Under the pieces are notes generated by a model that was not told where the DNA came from, did not search any database, and saw only the letters and a program-made list of their open reading frames with translations. A DNA stretch of 64,000 nucleotides from Anderseniella sp. (lineage in GTDB: Bacteria > Pseudomonadota > Alphaproteobacteria > Rhizobiales > Aestuariivirgaceae), in NCBI GenBank assembly GCA_028289645.1, contig JANQOK010000013.1:62001-126000 (forward strand), given 5' to 3'. Positions 33,757 to 42,979 of the stretch are shown here, in pieces; position 1 is the first letter of the stretch, and each line of letters begins with the position of its first letter. The position numbers and the translations under genes were made by a program.

Positions 33757-34870
33757 GCGCTATACGGGTCTCGAGTGGCCATCGGGGTGTTTCTTGTACC
33801 TCCGGTCCAAACCCAAGTCGACCTAGCATCTGTACCGTGTGGCCGGGTTCGGCCAGCATGTCATGCGCAGATTCATAGTGTGTCGCCATTTCCGGATATT
33901 CCTGCAGCGCCTGGCTGACCGGGTGCAGGGCGAGGCCGAGGCGGGTGGTCATCAGGTTGAGCCTGAGCCATCTGCGTCCGGCCTCAATCTGATCGGTACG
34001 GGTGTTGGCCGCGCTGGTCAGCACGGCATAGGCAGGCGTTGCCGCCAGCATGTTGCGGTACAACTCGACGCCCTGCTGGAAACCGCTGGAGGACGGATCC
34101 AACTGACCCTCGCGGGTCAGCTGGCCAGCGAGCATCAGGGTCTCCAGAAACGGGCCGCCCAAATCGATGCCGTCGGGATTGGCGTTGATCTCAGCCTTGC
34201 CAAAACGCATCAGGTCGACGCTTTCGCGCATGGTGTGCGGGGTCGTTGCTTCCACCATCCAGGCGTCCAACGTCAGTTTGCGCAGGGCCGCGACCGGCTC
34301 GGGTTGATCAATGATCGTGGCGAAATTGCCCAGGTCAGCCACCAGACCGGCAGGAACCGGCTTGTCTTCGAATGGTTCCTTGCATGACCGCCGCTGCATG
34401 ATGTCGGAGAACAATGGATCCGGTTGTGCGCCGGGCGTGAATGTTGAAACAGCAACCGGGCCATCCTCACCGCTGGGAAAGATGTCGTGGGCAACATCAA
34501 AGCCCTTCTGTGCCGCGGCAATGCTCATCAGCTCCAGAAAACAACCCAACCCGATGATGAGTTGGCGGTTATGGGGATCCGTCATCGGCAGGTCGCGCTG
34601 TTTGTCGCGCATCAGGATGACTCTGCCCGGTTGAGCAAGGTCGACAAGCCATGGCTGCCGGTTGTGTGGATTTGGTGCCAGGATGGCGTACGACAACGCG
34701 AATTTTCTGGGCTCCCGGTAGCTGCCTGCCGTGGTCCAGGGTTCAAGCGCCTTGTGTGGTGTTCGAGTTGCCAGAAAGCCGGCTGCAGACGTGGTTGCGG
34801 CGAACACCGCGCCACCGCCAATGAGACTGATTGCCTTGCGTCGGGACATTGTCATGATGATATCCTTCAA
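33749..34870 (-). CDS. Acg-like nitroreductase-fold protein with N-terminal export-like leader
   Basis: A 373-residue protein of the nitroreductase-like Acg group, FMN-binding or FMN-storing proteins. The N terminus has a twin-arginine-like leader (SRRKAISLIGGGAVFAAT) with a hydrophobic stretch to about residue 30, suggesting Tat export of a folded flavoprotein. Family segments are SYAILAPNPHNRQPW (about residues 58-72) and RRSCKEPF. The length of about 370 residues reflects the double nitroreductase fold of this group. It is the first gene of a minus-strand unit with marR and lysE, and the region before its start has two copies of a MarR-type site. The physiological substrate is unknown. Confidence 0.78.
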   Translation of the reverse strand: MKDIIMTMSRRKAISLIGGGAVFAATTSAAGFLATRTPHKALEPWTTAGSYREPRKFALSYAILAPNPHNRQPWLVDLAQPGRVILMRDKQRDLPMTDPHNRQLIIGLGCFLELMSIAAAQKGFDVAHDIFPSGEDGPVAVSTFTPGAQPDPLFSDIMQRRSCKEPFEDKPVPAGLVADLGNFATIIDQPEPVAALRKLTLDAWMVEATTPHTMRESVDLMRFGKAEINANPDGIDLGGPFLETLMLAGQLTREGQLDPSSSGFQQGVELYRNMLAATPAYAVLTSAANTRTDQIEAGRRWLRLNLMTTRLGLALHPVSQALQEYPEMATHYESAHDMLAEPGHTVQMLGRLGFGPEVQETPRWPLETRIAHG

Positions 34871-34873
34871 TAA

Positions 34874-34910
34874 AGTTCGATTTCGAACTATTTAATGCGA
34901 TATCGAACTA
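34874..34910 (-). promoter_or_regulatory. Double MarR-type operator
   Basis: A 16-bp palindrome AGTTCGA-TT-TCGAACT lies at 34874-34889. Exactly 20 bp after its right half ATTTCGAACTA (34880-34890) there is a near-copy, ATATCGAACTA (34900-34910). Two sites on the same helix face, directly upstream of the Acg-like gene and in the same unit as a MarR gene, suggest cooperative repression. The divergent methyltransferase gene starts 82 bp away and could also be affected. The repeats are seen directly; the binding partner is inferred. Confidence 0.65.
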
Positions 34911-34991
34911 AATGCAAGCCGCATGTTGAGGGTGGAAACCTGATGCCGGTCAGGGCTACAACATGCAGGGGAAAAGATATGAGGATCGAAC

Positions 34992-35663
34992 ATGGCGGGA
35001 TTTGACAAAGCAGCAGCCACCTATGACCGGTCGCGCCATGCGATGATACCGGACTATGACGACCTGTACGGCGCGGCGGTGCAAGCGCTTGAGCTGGGTC
35101 GGGCGCCAAGCCCCAGTGTGCTGGACCTCGGTGCCGGTACTGGAGGGTTTTCGCAAGAGGTGATCAATGCCTGTCCCGACTGCCGGGTGGAGTTGTCCGA
35201 CCTGTCGGTGCCGATGCTGGAACAGGCGAAGGCAAGATTTGCAGGAGATGCCCGGTTTTCGTATCGCGAGCTGGACATTGTGACCGGAGATTTCGGTACC
35301 GGATGGGACCGGATCATTTCATCCTTCGTCATTCATCATCTGCCCCATGACGCTAAACGCGAAGTGTTCGGCAATGCATGTGCAGCGCTGAAACCGGACG
35401 GAATTTTCGTCAACATCGACCAGGTCCAGGCGTGTTCGCAGGCGGTGCAGGACATTCACATGCGGCTGTGGCGGAAGGATGCGCTGGCCGCCGGAGCGCT
35501 CGAACAGGACCTTGCCGATGGCATCGCCCGCATGGAGGCCATGGATATCAACGCTGATCTGGATGATCAGGTGTTGTGGTTGCAGCGGGCAGGTTTTGAC
35601 AATGTGGACGTGGTCTACCGCAATTACTTCTGGGCGGTGTTCGTTGCCAGTAAGGCACCGTGA
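34992..35663 (+). CDS. Class I SAM-dependent methyltransferase
   Basis: A 223-residue Rossmann-fold methyltransferase. Motif I is VLDLGAGTGGFSQEV (about residues 43-57), motif II is VELSDLSVPML, and the post-motif FVIHHLPHD is typical of small-molecule methyltransferases in the ubiE/biotin-synthesis-like group. The substrate cannot be assigned. The start at 34992 follows an AGGATC stretch. It is divergent from the MarR-controlled unit and is directly followed by an RNase T2 gene whose start lies 5 bp after its stop, but no functional tie between the two is obvious. Confidence 0.83.
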   Translation: MAGFDKAAATYDRSRHAMIPDYDDLYGAAVQALELGRAPSPSVLDLGAGTGGFSQEVINACPDCRVELSDLSVPMLEQAKARFAGDARFSYRELDIVTGDFGTGWDRIISSFVIHHLPHDAKREVFGNACAALKPDGIFVNIDQVQACSQAVQDIHMRLWRKDALAAGALEQDLADGIARMEAMDINADLDDQVLWLQRAGFDNVDVVYRNYFWAVFVASKAP

Positions 35664-35667
35664 TCCG

Positions 35668-36411
35668 GTGCTGTCGTCAAGCTCCAGGAACTTTGTGCTG
35701 CTGATGCTGGTGCTGGGGGCCGGCCTGCTCGGCTATCAGCAGCTCACGGCGGGGGCTGCGCAGTACGTACTCGCCGTCAGCTGGCAACCGGCGTTTTGTG
35801 AAGGCAGGTCTCGCTTGCCGGAGTGCCGTTCGCAGACCCGGCAGCGGTTTGATGCGTCGCACTTCACCCTGCATGGGCTGTGGCCGCAACCGCGCAGCAG
35901 GGCCTATTGTGGCGTTTCAGCAACCGTAATCCGCAAGGACAAGGACCGGCGCTGGCATGATCTGCCGTGGGACAGGCTCGACCCGGCAACCTGGCGACGC
36001 CTGCAGGAGGTCATGCCGGGAACCCGGTCCGGCCTGCACAAGCATGAATGGATCAAGCATGGCACCTGTTATGATGGGGAGGATGCGGCCGAGTATTTTT
36101 CCGACTCTTTGTACCTGGTGGATCTGCTCAATGCTTCTCAGGTCCGAACGCTGTTCGCATCGCGAATTGGCCGCGAGCTTGACGGTGCGCAAATTCGGGC
36201 TGCCTTTGACCGGAGCTTCGGACCGGGGGCGGGTGAGCGTGTGCGCATCGCCTGCAAGAATGACCAGGACAGGCGGTTGATTGTCGAACTGACAATCGGA
36301 TTGTCCGGCACAATTTCTCCAGACAGCAAGATGTCCGATCTCATGGCGGCGTCGTCGCCGACGGACCCGGGCTGTCCGTCAGGTTTCGTCGATGCGGTTG
36401 GTCTGCAGTAG
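35668..36411 (+). CDS. Ribonuclease T2 family protein, exported
   Basis: A 247-residue RNase of the T2 family, which cleaves RNA through 2',3'-cyclic phosphates without strong base preference. Both active-site boxes are intact: CAS1 FTLHGLWPQ (H69) and CAS2 HEWIKHGTCY (E127, K130, H131). Paired cysteines (C44, C53, C81, C134) fit the family disulfides. The GTG at 35668 gives a hydrophobic N-terminal leader (residues 9-30) that acts as a signal peptide or anchor; the frame is open further upstream but overlaps the methyltransferase. The enzyme is likely periplasmic, used for RNA scavenging. Confidence 0.87.
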   Translation: MLSSSSRNFVLLMLVLGAGLLGYQQLTAGAAQYVLAVSWQPAFCEGRSRLPECRSQTRQRFDASHFTLHGLWPQPRSRAYCGVSATVIRKDKDRRWHDLPWDRLDPATWRRLQEVMPGTRSGLHKHEWIKHGTCYDGEDAAEYFSDSLYLVDLLNASQVRTLFASRIGRELDGAQIRAAFDRSFGPGAGERVRIACKNDQDRRLIVELTIGLSGTISPDSKMSDLMAASSPTDPGCPSGFVDAVGLQ

Positions 36412-37049
36412 TTCGTGGCCTTCCGGCAAGGTTGCAGGCAGTCGTTACACGCAGTCGTTTCCGGTGAGGGTTTCTTTGCGGGCACGGCTTCAGAGAAAAT
36501 TTTCCACATGCTTCTGGTCCCCAATCTGGGGTGCGCGATCGGGCGGAGCGACGCCGAGCGGAGGCGTTTCCCGGCGTTCGACCGGGCTCCAATCATCGAA
36601 GCCATCCCCTTGTTGATCACCATGCCTGGGGCAATTTCCATGCTTGATGGCGCCCGATGTGCCACGTCTCAAGACGTCTTGACTCTGGAGACGCCGGAGC
36701 CGGACAACGGTTTTTAGAGACACAACCGAATGTAAGAAGTGATTGGTCTTTTTGCGCTTTTGCCGGTCGGCATTGTGCTGACGAAAACCTGTGACTGATT
36801 GCAGTTGCAGTGTGTTGATGCAGTGGCCAAGCAGAGGTTCGCGGTCTTCTCGGGTTTATCGTCCGCAGGCGTGCGAAAGTTGTGCAACACGGCAACACGT
36901 GCGCCTCCTGTGGTCCCAGTCGACAACCGTGCTGATGCAGCGTGGTGAAACCTGCATCCTTACGTTGAAATTCCTTACGTGACTTCACAACCGAATCAAT
37001 TTCTTCTTGCCAGCGTTACTGAGACAAACGTTTTGGGAGAAGGTCGGCG
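36412..37049. other. Intergenic stretch of about 640 bp without a supported gene
   Basis: Short open frames on both strands here have no recognisable motifs, poor start signals and mutually overlapping frames. A GC-rich part at about 36535-36590 has several short repeats of a GGCGGAGCG/GCGGAGGCG kind, and a small CCCCA-ATC-TGGGG hairpin lies at about 36519-36531. The second half (36720-37000) is less GC-rich. Nothing resembling a tRNA, 6S RNA or tmRNA was found by eye. An unrecognised small RNA or decayed gene is possible. Confidence 0.4.
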
Positions 37050-37361
37050 ATGGCTGATGTGAAGACGGAATACTACGAAGACAAGAAGGGTGAGTGGCGC
37101 TGGCGCAAGACGCACAAGAACGGTGAAATCATCGGCGCTTCGTCGGAAGGCTATGTGAACAAGAAGGACTGCCAGGCCAATGCCAACCGTGGCTCCAAGG
37201 CCGGCGACCGCTGGGAGTTCTACAAGGACAAGAAGGGCGAGCACCGCTGGCGCTGCTTTGCCTCCAACGGCAAGCAGGTTGGCCGCGCCACCGAGGGCTA
37301 TAAGGCGAAGAAATCTGCCGAGAACAATGCCATGGCCAATGGCTGGCCCGGCAAGGGCTAG
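37050..37361 (+). CDS. YegP-like DUF1508 protein with two tandem repeats
   Basis: A 103-residue protein made of two DUF1508 units of about 45 residues. The first has YYEDKKGEWRWRKTHKNGEIIG with SEGYVNKKDCQANA; the second has FYKDKKGEHRWRCFASNGKQVG with TEGYKAKKSAENNA. This is the layout of YegP, a small protein of unknown function. It is rich in Lys, Trp and Arg and has no export signal. The gene has a GGGAGAAGG ribosome-binding site and is followed by a strong hairpin at 37415-37442, so it is probably monocistronic. Confidence 0.87.
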   Translation: MADVKTEYYEDKKGEWRWRKTHKNGEIIGASSEGYVNKKDCQANANRGSKAGDRWEFYKDKKGEHRWRCFASNGKQVGRATEGYKAKKSAENNAMANGWPGKG

Positions 37362-37414
37362 CGGCAACGCTCTCCTGATACAGCCATGATCTGAAATCCC
37401 GGTTCGGACCGAGA

Positions 37415-37442
37415 TGCCCGGCGCTTACTTATGCGCCGGGCA
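37415..37442 (+). terminator. Terminator-like hairpin after the YegP-like gene
   Basis: A perfect 10-bp stem, TGCCCGGCGC (37415-37424) with GCGCCGGGCA (37433-37442), encloses an 8-base loop. It stands 54 bp after the stop codon and 92 bp before the ettA start. No clear T-run follows, so it may be a weak or Rho-assisted terminator. Confidence 0.55.
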
Positions 37443-37533
37443 CGTTGTCATGGGTAATTGCGAAAGTTGTGCCCATCAGCTAAAACCCGCTCAGCATTTC
37501 CACATATCCATCAAAGAGGGGTACGAGCCTGTC

Positions 37534-39189
37534 ATGGCGCGTCAATTTATCTATCACATGCAGGGCATGTCGAAGTCCTATTCCGGCGGCAAGAAGGTGC
37601 TCGAGGACGTGCACCTGAGCTTCTACCCGGACGCCAAGATTGGCGTGCTCGGACCGAACGGTGCGGGCAAGTCCACCTTGCTGCGCATCATGGCCGGCAT
37701 CGACAAGGAGTTCAGCGGTGAAGCCTGGCTGGCCGAAGGCGCCACATCCGGCTACCTGCCGCAGGAACCGCAGCTGGACGAGAGCAAGGACGTCATGGGA
37801 AACGTGATGGAGGGCGTGTCGGAAAAACAGGCCATCCTCGATCGTTACAACGAGCTGGCGATGAACTACTCCGACGAAACCGCGGACGAGATGACCCGCC
37901 TGCAGGACGAAATCGATGCGCAGAACCTGTGGGATCTCGACAGCCAGGTCGAACAGGCGATGGATGCGCTGCGTTGCCCGCCCGGCGATGCGGACGTGTC
38001 GAAACTGTCGGGCGGGGAACGCCGCCGTGTCGCCCTGACACAGTTGCTGCTGCGCAAGCCGGACCTTCTGCTGCTCGATGAACCGACCAACCACCTGGAT
38101 GCCGAAAGCGTCAACTGGCTCGAGCATCATCTGCGCGAATATCCCGGCGCCATACTGATCATCACCCACGACCGGTATTTCCTCGACAACGTGACCGGCT
38201 GGATACTGGAACTCGACCGTGGCCGCGGCATTCCCTATGAAGGCAATTACTCCGCCTACCTGGGCCAGAAGGCCAAGCGTTTTGCGCAGGAGAGCCGCGA
38301 AGATGCAGCGCGGCAGAAGGCACTGGCGGCCGAACAGGAGTGGATTGCCGCGTCACCGAAGGCCCGCCAGGCCAAGTCAAAGGCGCGTATCAAGGCCTAT
38401 GACGAACTGGTCAAGGCCAATGACAACAGGCTCAAGTCAACATCTGCCCAGATCGTGATCCCGCCCGGAGACCGGCTTGGCGACGTGGTCATTGATGTCG
38501 AAGGCCTCAAAAAGGGCTATGGTGACCGGCTGCTGATTGACGGCCTGGAGTTCCGGCTGCCGCCGGGCGGCATTGTCGGCATCATCGGCGCCAATGGCGC
38601 GGGCAAGACGACACTGTTCCGCATGATCACCGGTCAGGAACAGCCTGACGAAGGGTCCATCCGGATCGGTGACACCGTACAGCTTGGCTATGTTGACCAG
38701 AGCCGCGACACGCTTGATCCCAACAAGACCGTGTGGGAGGAAATCTCCGAGGGCAACGACATTTTCTATCTCGGCAAGCGGGAACAGAACTCGCGCGCCT
38801 ACTGCTCGGCGTTCAACTTCAAGGGCGGAGACCAGCAGCAGAAGGTCGGTTCACTGTCCGGCGGACAGCGCAACCGGGTGCATCTGGCCAAGATGCTGAA
38901 GAAGGGCTCCAACGTCCTGCTGCTTGACGAGCCGACCAATGACCTGGATACGGAGACTCTGGCCGCGCTCGAAGAGGCGCTGGAAAGCTATGCCGGCTGT
39001 GCCGTGGTGATCTCCCATGACCGCATGTTCCTGGACCGGCTGGCCACCCATATCCTGGCCTTTGAAGGCAACAGCCATGTGGAATGGTTCGAGGGCAATT
39101 TCGCTGACTATGAAGAAGACAAGAAGCGTCGCCTGGGTGAAGACGCGGTGATGCCAAAGCGGATCAAGTACAAGCAGTTCTCGCGGTGA
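37534..39189 (+). CDS. ettA: Energy-dependent translational throttle protein EttA
   Basis: A 551-residue ABC-F protein that binds the ribosomal E site and gates early elongation according to ATP/ADP ratio. The ATG at 37534 gives the family N terminus [14 protein letters not shown]; a frame extending to 37414 would include the preceding terminator-like hairpin and is rejected. Both ATPase domains are intact: Walker [10 protein letters not shown] and GANGAGKTT, signatures LSGGERRR and LSGGQRNR, and Walker B ending [11 protein letters not shown] and [11 protein letters not shown]. The arm insertion in domain 1 and the linker [14 protein letters not shown]-type segment are as in EttA, and the C-terminal coiled coil of Uup is absent. 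Confidence 0.92.
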   Translation: MARQFIYHMQGMSKSYSGGKKVLEDVHLSFYPDAKIGVLGPNGAGKSTLLRIMAGIDKEFSGEAWLAEGATSGYLPQEPQLDESKDVMGNVMEGVSEKQAILDRYNELAMNYSDETADEMTRLQDEIDAQNLWDLDSQVEQAMDALRCPPGDADVSKLSGGERRRVALTQLLLRKPDLLLLDEPTNHLDAESVNWLEHHLREYPGAILIITHDRYFLDNVTGWILELDRGRGIPYEGNYSAYLGQKAKRFAQESREDAARQKALAAEQEWIAASPKARQAKSKARIKAYDELVKANDNRLKSTSAQIVIPPGDRLGDVVIDVEGLKKGYGDRLLIDGLEFRLPPGGIVGIIGANGAGKTTLFRMITGQEQPDEGSIRIGDTVQLGYVDQSRDTLDPNKTVWEEISEGNDIFYLGKREQNSRAYCSAFNFKGGDQQQKVGSLSGGQRNRVHLAKMLKKGSNVLLLDEPTNDLDTETLAALEEALESYAGCAVVISHDRMFLDRLATHILAFEGNSHVEWFEGNFADYEEDKKRRLGEDAVMPKRIKYKQFSR

Positions 39190-40277
39190 GCAATGAAAGC
39201 ACCAGCGCCGATGTAGTTGTCATTGGCGCTGGATTGTCGGGCCTTGTCGCGGCGACGCTGGTGCTGGAGCAGGGGCGGTCGGTCGTACTGCTTGAGGCGT
39301 CGGACAGGCCGGGAGGCCGTGTCCGGTCGCTGCACGATGCAGACACCGGCACTGTTCTGGGTGATCTGGGGCCCACCTGGGTGTGGCCGCCTTACCAGCC
39401 GGTCGTTATCGAGTGGCTGCAACGGCTTGGGCTGCATACATTCCCTCAATTCGAGACCGGAAGAGCGGCGCTTGACTACGGACCGGAAGCACCGGTGCAG
39501 TTCCAGACAGTGCCCGGGCAACACGGCATTGCCCGGATCGCTGGTGGCCCTCAGGCGCTGATTGATGCGCTGGTGGCAAAGCTGCCGGCAGGCATTCTGA
39601 GCACCGGTGTTGCGGTGACGGCGATTCGTGCCGGCGATGAAGAAATCGTGGTCGAGACATCGGGCACCACCTGCAGGGCTGACCAGGTGATTGTCGCTGC
39701 GCCGTTGCGGGTGGCGGAACATGCAATCAACTGGTCACCGGCGCTTGGCGATGATCTGTTTCGGGCCCTCAAGGAAACGCCCACATGGATGTCGGTGCAC
39801 GCTAAAGCGCTGATTGTCTATCCGTCAGCCTTCTGGCGCCAGGCCGGGCTGTCGGGCCGTATTGCCAGCCGGGCAGGGCCGCTGGCAGAAGCCCATGATG
39901 TCAGTGGTCAAGATGGAACTCCGGCGGCCCTGTTCGGGTTCGTAGGATGGCCGCATGAAATGCGCGCGGTCAACAAGGATCGTCTGGAGACAGACATCAT
40001 TGCCCAACTCGTGCGGTGTCTTGGGGAGGCCGCGGCACAGCCGACCCACATCCATGTGGAAGACTGGGCGGCCAATGACTTGATCTGCACACCGCGCGAC
40101 CGTGCTGAAGCAATGAAGCATCCAGATACAGGGCCTGATGTCCTGCGACAAACGCATATGCAAGGCCGTGTGGCCTTTGCCGCCGCTGAGACCTCGAAGA
40201 TAAGCCCGGGCCTGATTGAGGGAGCGCTGGCCGCCGGCATGCGGGCCGCCGGACAGGTTCTCGGTTCTCAACCCTGA
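39186..40277 (+). CDS. Flavin-containing amine oxidase-like protein
   Basis: A 363-residue FAD protein of the monoamine-oxidase/phytoene-desaturase superfamily. The N-terminal FAD motif [14 protein letters not shown] (about residues 9-22) is followed by the characteristic GGRVRSLHD and by [10 protein letters not shown]. The C-terminal FAD-contacting end [12 protein letters not shown] with [14 protein letters not shown] is typical. It is shorter than classical monoamine oxidases (about 450 residues) but has both FAD ends. The GTG start overlaps the ettA stop codon (GTGA), an operon arrangement that probably reflects compaction and not a shared function. The substrate is unknown. Confidence 0.8.
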   Translation: MSNESTSADVVVIGAGLSGLVAATLVLEQGRSVVLLEASDRPGGRVRSLHDADTGTVLGDLGPTWVWPPYQPVVIEWLQRLGLHTFPQFETGRAALDYGPEAPVQFQTVPGQHGIARIAGGPQALIDALVAKLPAGILSTGVAVTAIRAGDEEIVVETSGTTCRADQVIVAAPLRVAEHAINWSPALGDDLFRALKETPTWMSVHAKALIVYPSAFWRQAGLSGRIASRAGPLAEAHDVSGQDGTPAALFGFVGWPHEMRAVNKDRLETDIIAQLVRCLGEAAAQPTHIHVEDWAANDLICTPRDRAEAMKHPDTGPDVLRQTHMQGRVAFAAAETSKISPGLIEGALAAGMRAAGQVLGSQP

Positions 40278-40283
40278 TACCGG

Positions 40284-42065
40284 CTATGCCGCATCGGGAA
40301 CCGTGTCCTCCAGGTCCATGCAGGCAAATGCCACTTCACGCAACAGGTCGTCCCATGGCCCCGGCGTTATCACGAGAGCATCGACCTGACTGGTCAAGGT
40401 ATGATCCAGTGAGGCAGGGCGGTCGGAAATGCCGATTGTCGTGATCCCGCGCTCCCTGGTTTCGGCGAGAAACCTGTCCACCTCTGCCGATACGTCCCGG
40501 TTCTGATCAAGGTTGGCAATGATCGGACCGGTATGGCCCTTGTGCAGGCCGTTCAGCGCCTGGCTGTAGTTGGCCACATGACTGATCTTGTAACCACGCT
40601 GTTCCAGCCTGGCCTTGATCTCATAGGCAACGCCGGAGTTGTTGTTGACCAGCATGATGTTGGTCGCCCGGCGTTTCACCGCCGGCTTGGTTTGCCGGGC
40701 CGCCGGCTTGTCGGTCATGTACGGCTTGTCAGCAATCGGCAGTGACAAGTTGACGGTGAATGTCGTGCCTTCGCCAAGCTTGCTGCTGACTTCGATGCTG
40801 CCCTGCATGAGCTGGGCAATCTCGCGGCAAATGGCAAGGCCAAGGCCGGTGCCCTGAACCTGTACGTGAGGTGACTGGCTGGCCTGCGAGAACCGATCGA
40901 ATATCTCGGCTATGTGGTCGTCGCCGATCCCAATGCCGGTGTCGGTTATCTCGATGCGAATATCCGAGCGCTCGCCTTCTGCGCTAGCGGGGGCGGCGCT
41001 GGCATTCAACACGACACCGCCCTGGTCGGTGAATTTGATCGCGTTGGAGACCAGGTTGGTCAGCAGTTGGCGCAGACGCATAGGGTCGACCGTCACGAAG
41101 CTGGGCAGGCTGTCGTCCAGAACGCAGACCAGATCGATGCCTTTTTCCCTGGCGCGAACGCTGAACAGGTCAATAGCTTCGGAAACAGACTGCTTCAGAT
41201 CACAGGTTTCCGGGCGCATGGTCAGTTTCCCGGCATCAATCTTGGACAGGTCAAGTGAATCGTTGAGAATGTCCAGCAATGCATGGCCGGAAGTGCGGAT
41301 CATCTGGGCATAACCGCGCTTGGTCTCATCATTCAGACTGTCGGACAACAAGGTTGCCATGCCGACAATGCCGTTCAGCGGCGTGCGGATTTCATGGCTC
41401 ATTGTCGCCAGGAAGTCGCTTTTGGCGTCGCTGTGAGCCTCGGCTTCAACCGCCATCCGTTCAGCTGCAACGCGAGCCCTCTGAGCTCGTTTTTGCGCCT
41501 TGAACGTAGAGTGCAGTTCACGTTTTACATACCGTTCGTGGAACAGGCCGTTGAACACGATGGCGAGTGATAGTCCGCACAGGAGAGCAACCAGCGTGAT
41601 GCGCAGAAATATCTCGTGTGACCGCTTCAGCAGGGTCCGCGTGTGGTAGACCTTGAGCTTGTACTGATTGTGTTCGGCCACCGCCAATTCCGCCACTGGC
41701 GACGGTTGTTCGCATGTGGCTTTGACCCGGCCGCTCACCACGGTTTCGCCATTTGGGAGTGTAAGTACAGCACAGTCAACTTCCGGGCGCACGGTCATGG
41801 AATTCAACAAGCCATGGCGCAATGTCTCGGACTGCTTGCCCGAGCCGGGAATGACGGAAATCGTGTTGACCAGCTGCTGTGATGCCCGAGTGATCTCGAT
41901 CTGCTGATCCACGCCTTCGTTGTTGATGTGCTGGGTTTCAATCCAGTGCAGGAACGTGGCCATCAGTATTACGGCCACCGGCACAAGCAGGTGAAGGTAG
42001 CGACTGTTTCGCTTGCCTCTCCTGATTCTTCTGCTTTGGCGCCTGTCTGACAAGTTGGTATCCAC
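40284..42065 (-). CDS. Membrane histidine kinase with a degenerate receiver domain
   Basis: About 593 residues from a GTG at 42065, which has a GGAAGG upstream; a TTG at 42086 would add seven residues. Two membrane helices (about 24-40 and 154-171) enclose a periplasmic sensor domain of about 110 residues. A coiled linker leads to the phosphoacceptor box ATMSHEIRTPLNG (H224) and an HATPase domain with VSNAIKFTD, DTGIGIG and GTGLGLAIC. The C-terminal domain (about 470-590) resembles a receiver, but the acidic pair is Asn-Asn (LVNNNSG) and the conserved Lys is absent (LVITPGP), although an Asp is kept at the phosphorylation position (ANLDQN). No response regulator gene is adjacent. The signal is unknown. 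Confidence 0.86.
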   Translation of the reverse strand: MDTNLSDRRQSRRIRRGKRNSRYLHLLVPVAVILMATFLHWIETQHINNEGVDQQIEITRASQQLVNTISVIPGSGKQSETLRHGLLNSMTVRPEVDCAVLTLPNGETVVSGRVKATCEQPSPVAELAVAEHNQYKLKVYHTRTLLKRSHEIFLRITLVALLCGLSLAIVFNGLFHERYVKRELHSTFKAQKRAQRARVAAERMAVEAEAHSDAKSDFLATMSHEIRTPLNGIVGMATLLSDSLNDETKRGYAQMIRTSGHALLDILNDSLDLSKIDAGKLTMRPETCDLKQSVSEAIDLFSVRAREKGIDLVCVLDDSLPSFVTVDPMRLRQLLTNLVSNAIKFTDQGGVVLNASAAPASAEGERSDIRIEITDTGIGIGDDHIAEIFDRFSQASQSPHVQVQGTGLGLAICREIAQLMQGSIEVSSKLGEGTTFTVNLSLPIADKPYMTDKPAARQTKPAVKRRATNIMLVNNNSGVAYEIKARLEQRGYKISHVANYSQALNGLHKGHTGPIIANLDQNRDVSAEVDRFLAETRERGITTIGISDRPASLDHTLTSQVDALVITPGPWDDLLREVAFACMDLEDTVPDAA

Positions 42066-42388
42066 ACCGGGAGCACCTTCCGGCAAGACGACACTGCCCT
42101 GTCAGAAGAGATTACCGGTTCCAAGTTTGGAGCAGTTGCCCGCATTCGTGAGAACACATTCCGCTCCAGGTCCGCATTTGAACTCAAGTCCGAGTTGTGG
42201 ACCGGATGCTAGCGAACAAATCTTGGCAGGCGTTTAGCGCAGGAATCGGGATTTGTGTGATCACATCAAGGATCAGTTAACTGTCACCTTGACGAGGTGG
42301 GCTTGCTTGACTGCATGAGGTTGTTCCAGCGCCTTGAAAGCAATCAGCTTTATGGTTGTGGACTGGTTCAATCGCAAATCGTGCTGAT

Positions 42389-42979
42389 CTACCGCTCGGC
42401 CCAAAGCGCCAGTCCGACCACCGCCAGCATGGTCACTGCCATGGTTACATTGATCAGCCTCTGGACCGCGTCTGGCAGATTCAACCGCTTCAAGTAGACC
42501 CCGACACCGAGCCACAGGAAGTGGATCGGTATCCAGAACGCGTTCAGCAGGCCGATCTTGACAGCAACTTCGAGAACATAGTTGGCCGGCAGGAATGCAA
42601 AACCGGTGAACAATGCCGTGTTGACCGCGTAGGCCTTGGGGTTGATGAACTGAAGGGTGAAACCGTTCCAGAAGCCAGGTGCTTTTTCGGGCGCGATCAG
42701 CGCGATCCTGTTGCCGGAGAACGCGATCTTGGCGGCCAGATAGGTGAGATAGGCGATCGAGGCTATCAGCAGGATCAGCCGCAAATAAGGAATTGAGAAC
42801 AGCACCGCCGCCAGACCGGTCGCGACAGCCATGCCGACGGCGAAGTTGCCCGCGCATAACCCCCACAAGTAGGAAAAACCTGCCTTGAAGCCGAAGCCGG
42901 AACCGACGCCGGCGACACTCAGAACGCCCGGTCCCGGTGTGATCAGGAGGAAGAAGCAGGCTAGTGCAAATTCAATCAT
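42389..42979 (-). CDS. LysE/RhtB family exporter
   Basis: A 196-residue membrane protein with six hydrophobic helices and the LysE family segments FFLLITPGPGVLSVAGVG near the N terminus and FTLQFINPKAYAVNTALF in the middle. The ATG at 42979 overlaps the stop codon of the upstream GST gene (ATGA), so the two are translationally coupled; a longer frame upstream has no hydrophobic start and lies within the GST gene. Substrate unknown. The link to a glutathione transferase-like protein might indicate export of a conjugate or amino acid derivative, but this is a guess. Confidence 0.87.
   Translation of the reverse strand: MIEFALACFFLLITPGPGVLSVAGVGSGFGFKAGFSYLWGLCAGNFAVGMAVATGLAAVLFSIPYLRLILLIASIAYLTYLAAKIAFSGNRIALIAPEKAPGFWNGFTLQFINPKAYAVNTALFTGFAFLPANYVLEVAVKIGLLNAFWIPIHFLWLGVGVYLKRLNLPDAVQRLINVTMAVTMLAVVGLALWAER

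Noticed and set aside
36415-36717. A 100-residue + strand frame in the long intergenic region
   Set aside because: No motif, no ribosome-binding site, and competing minus-strand frames of similar quality; composition does not look coding.
42273-42388. Minus-strand extension of the LysE-type gene as a longer protein
   Set aside because: The exporter ends normally at 42389 with a full six-helix length; frames through the extra region lack hydrophobic helices.
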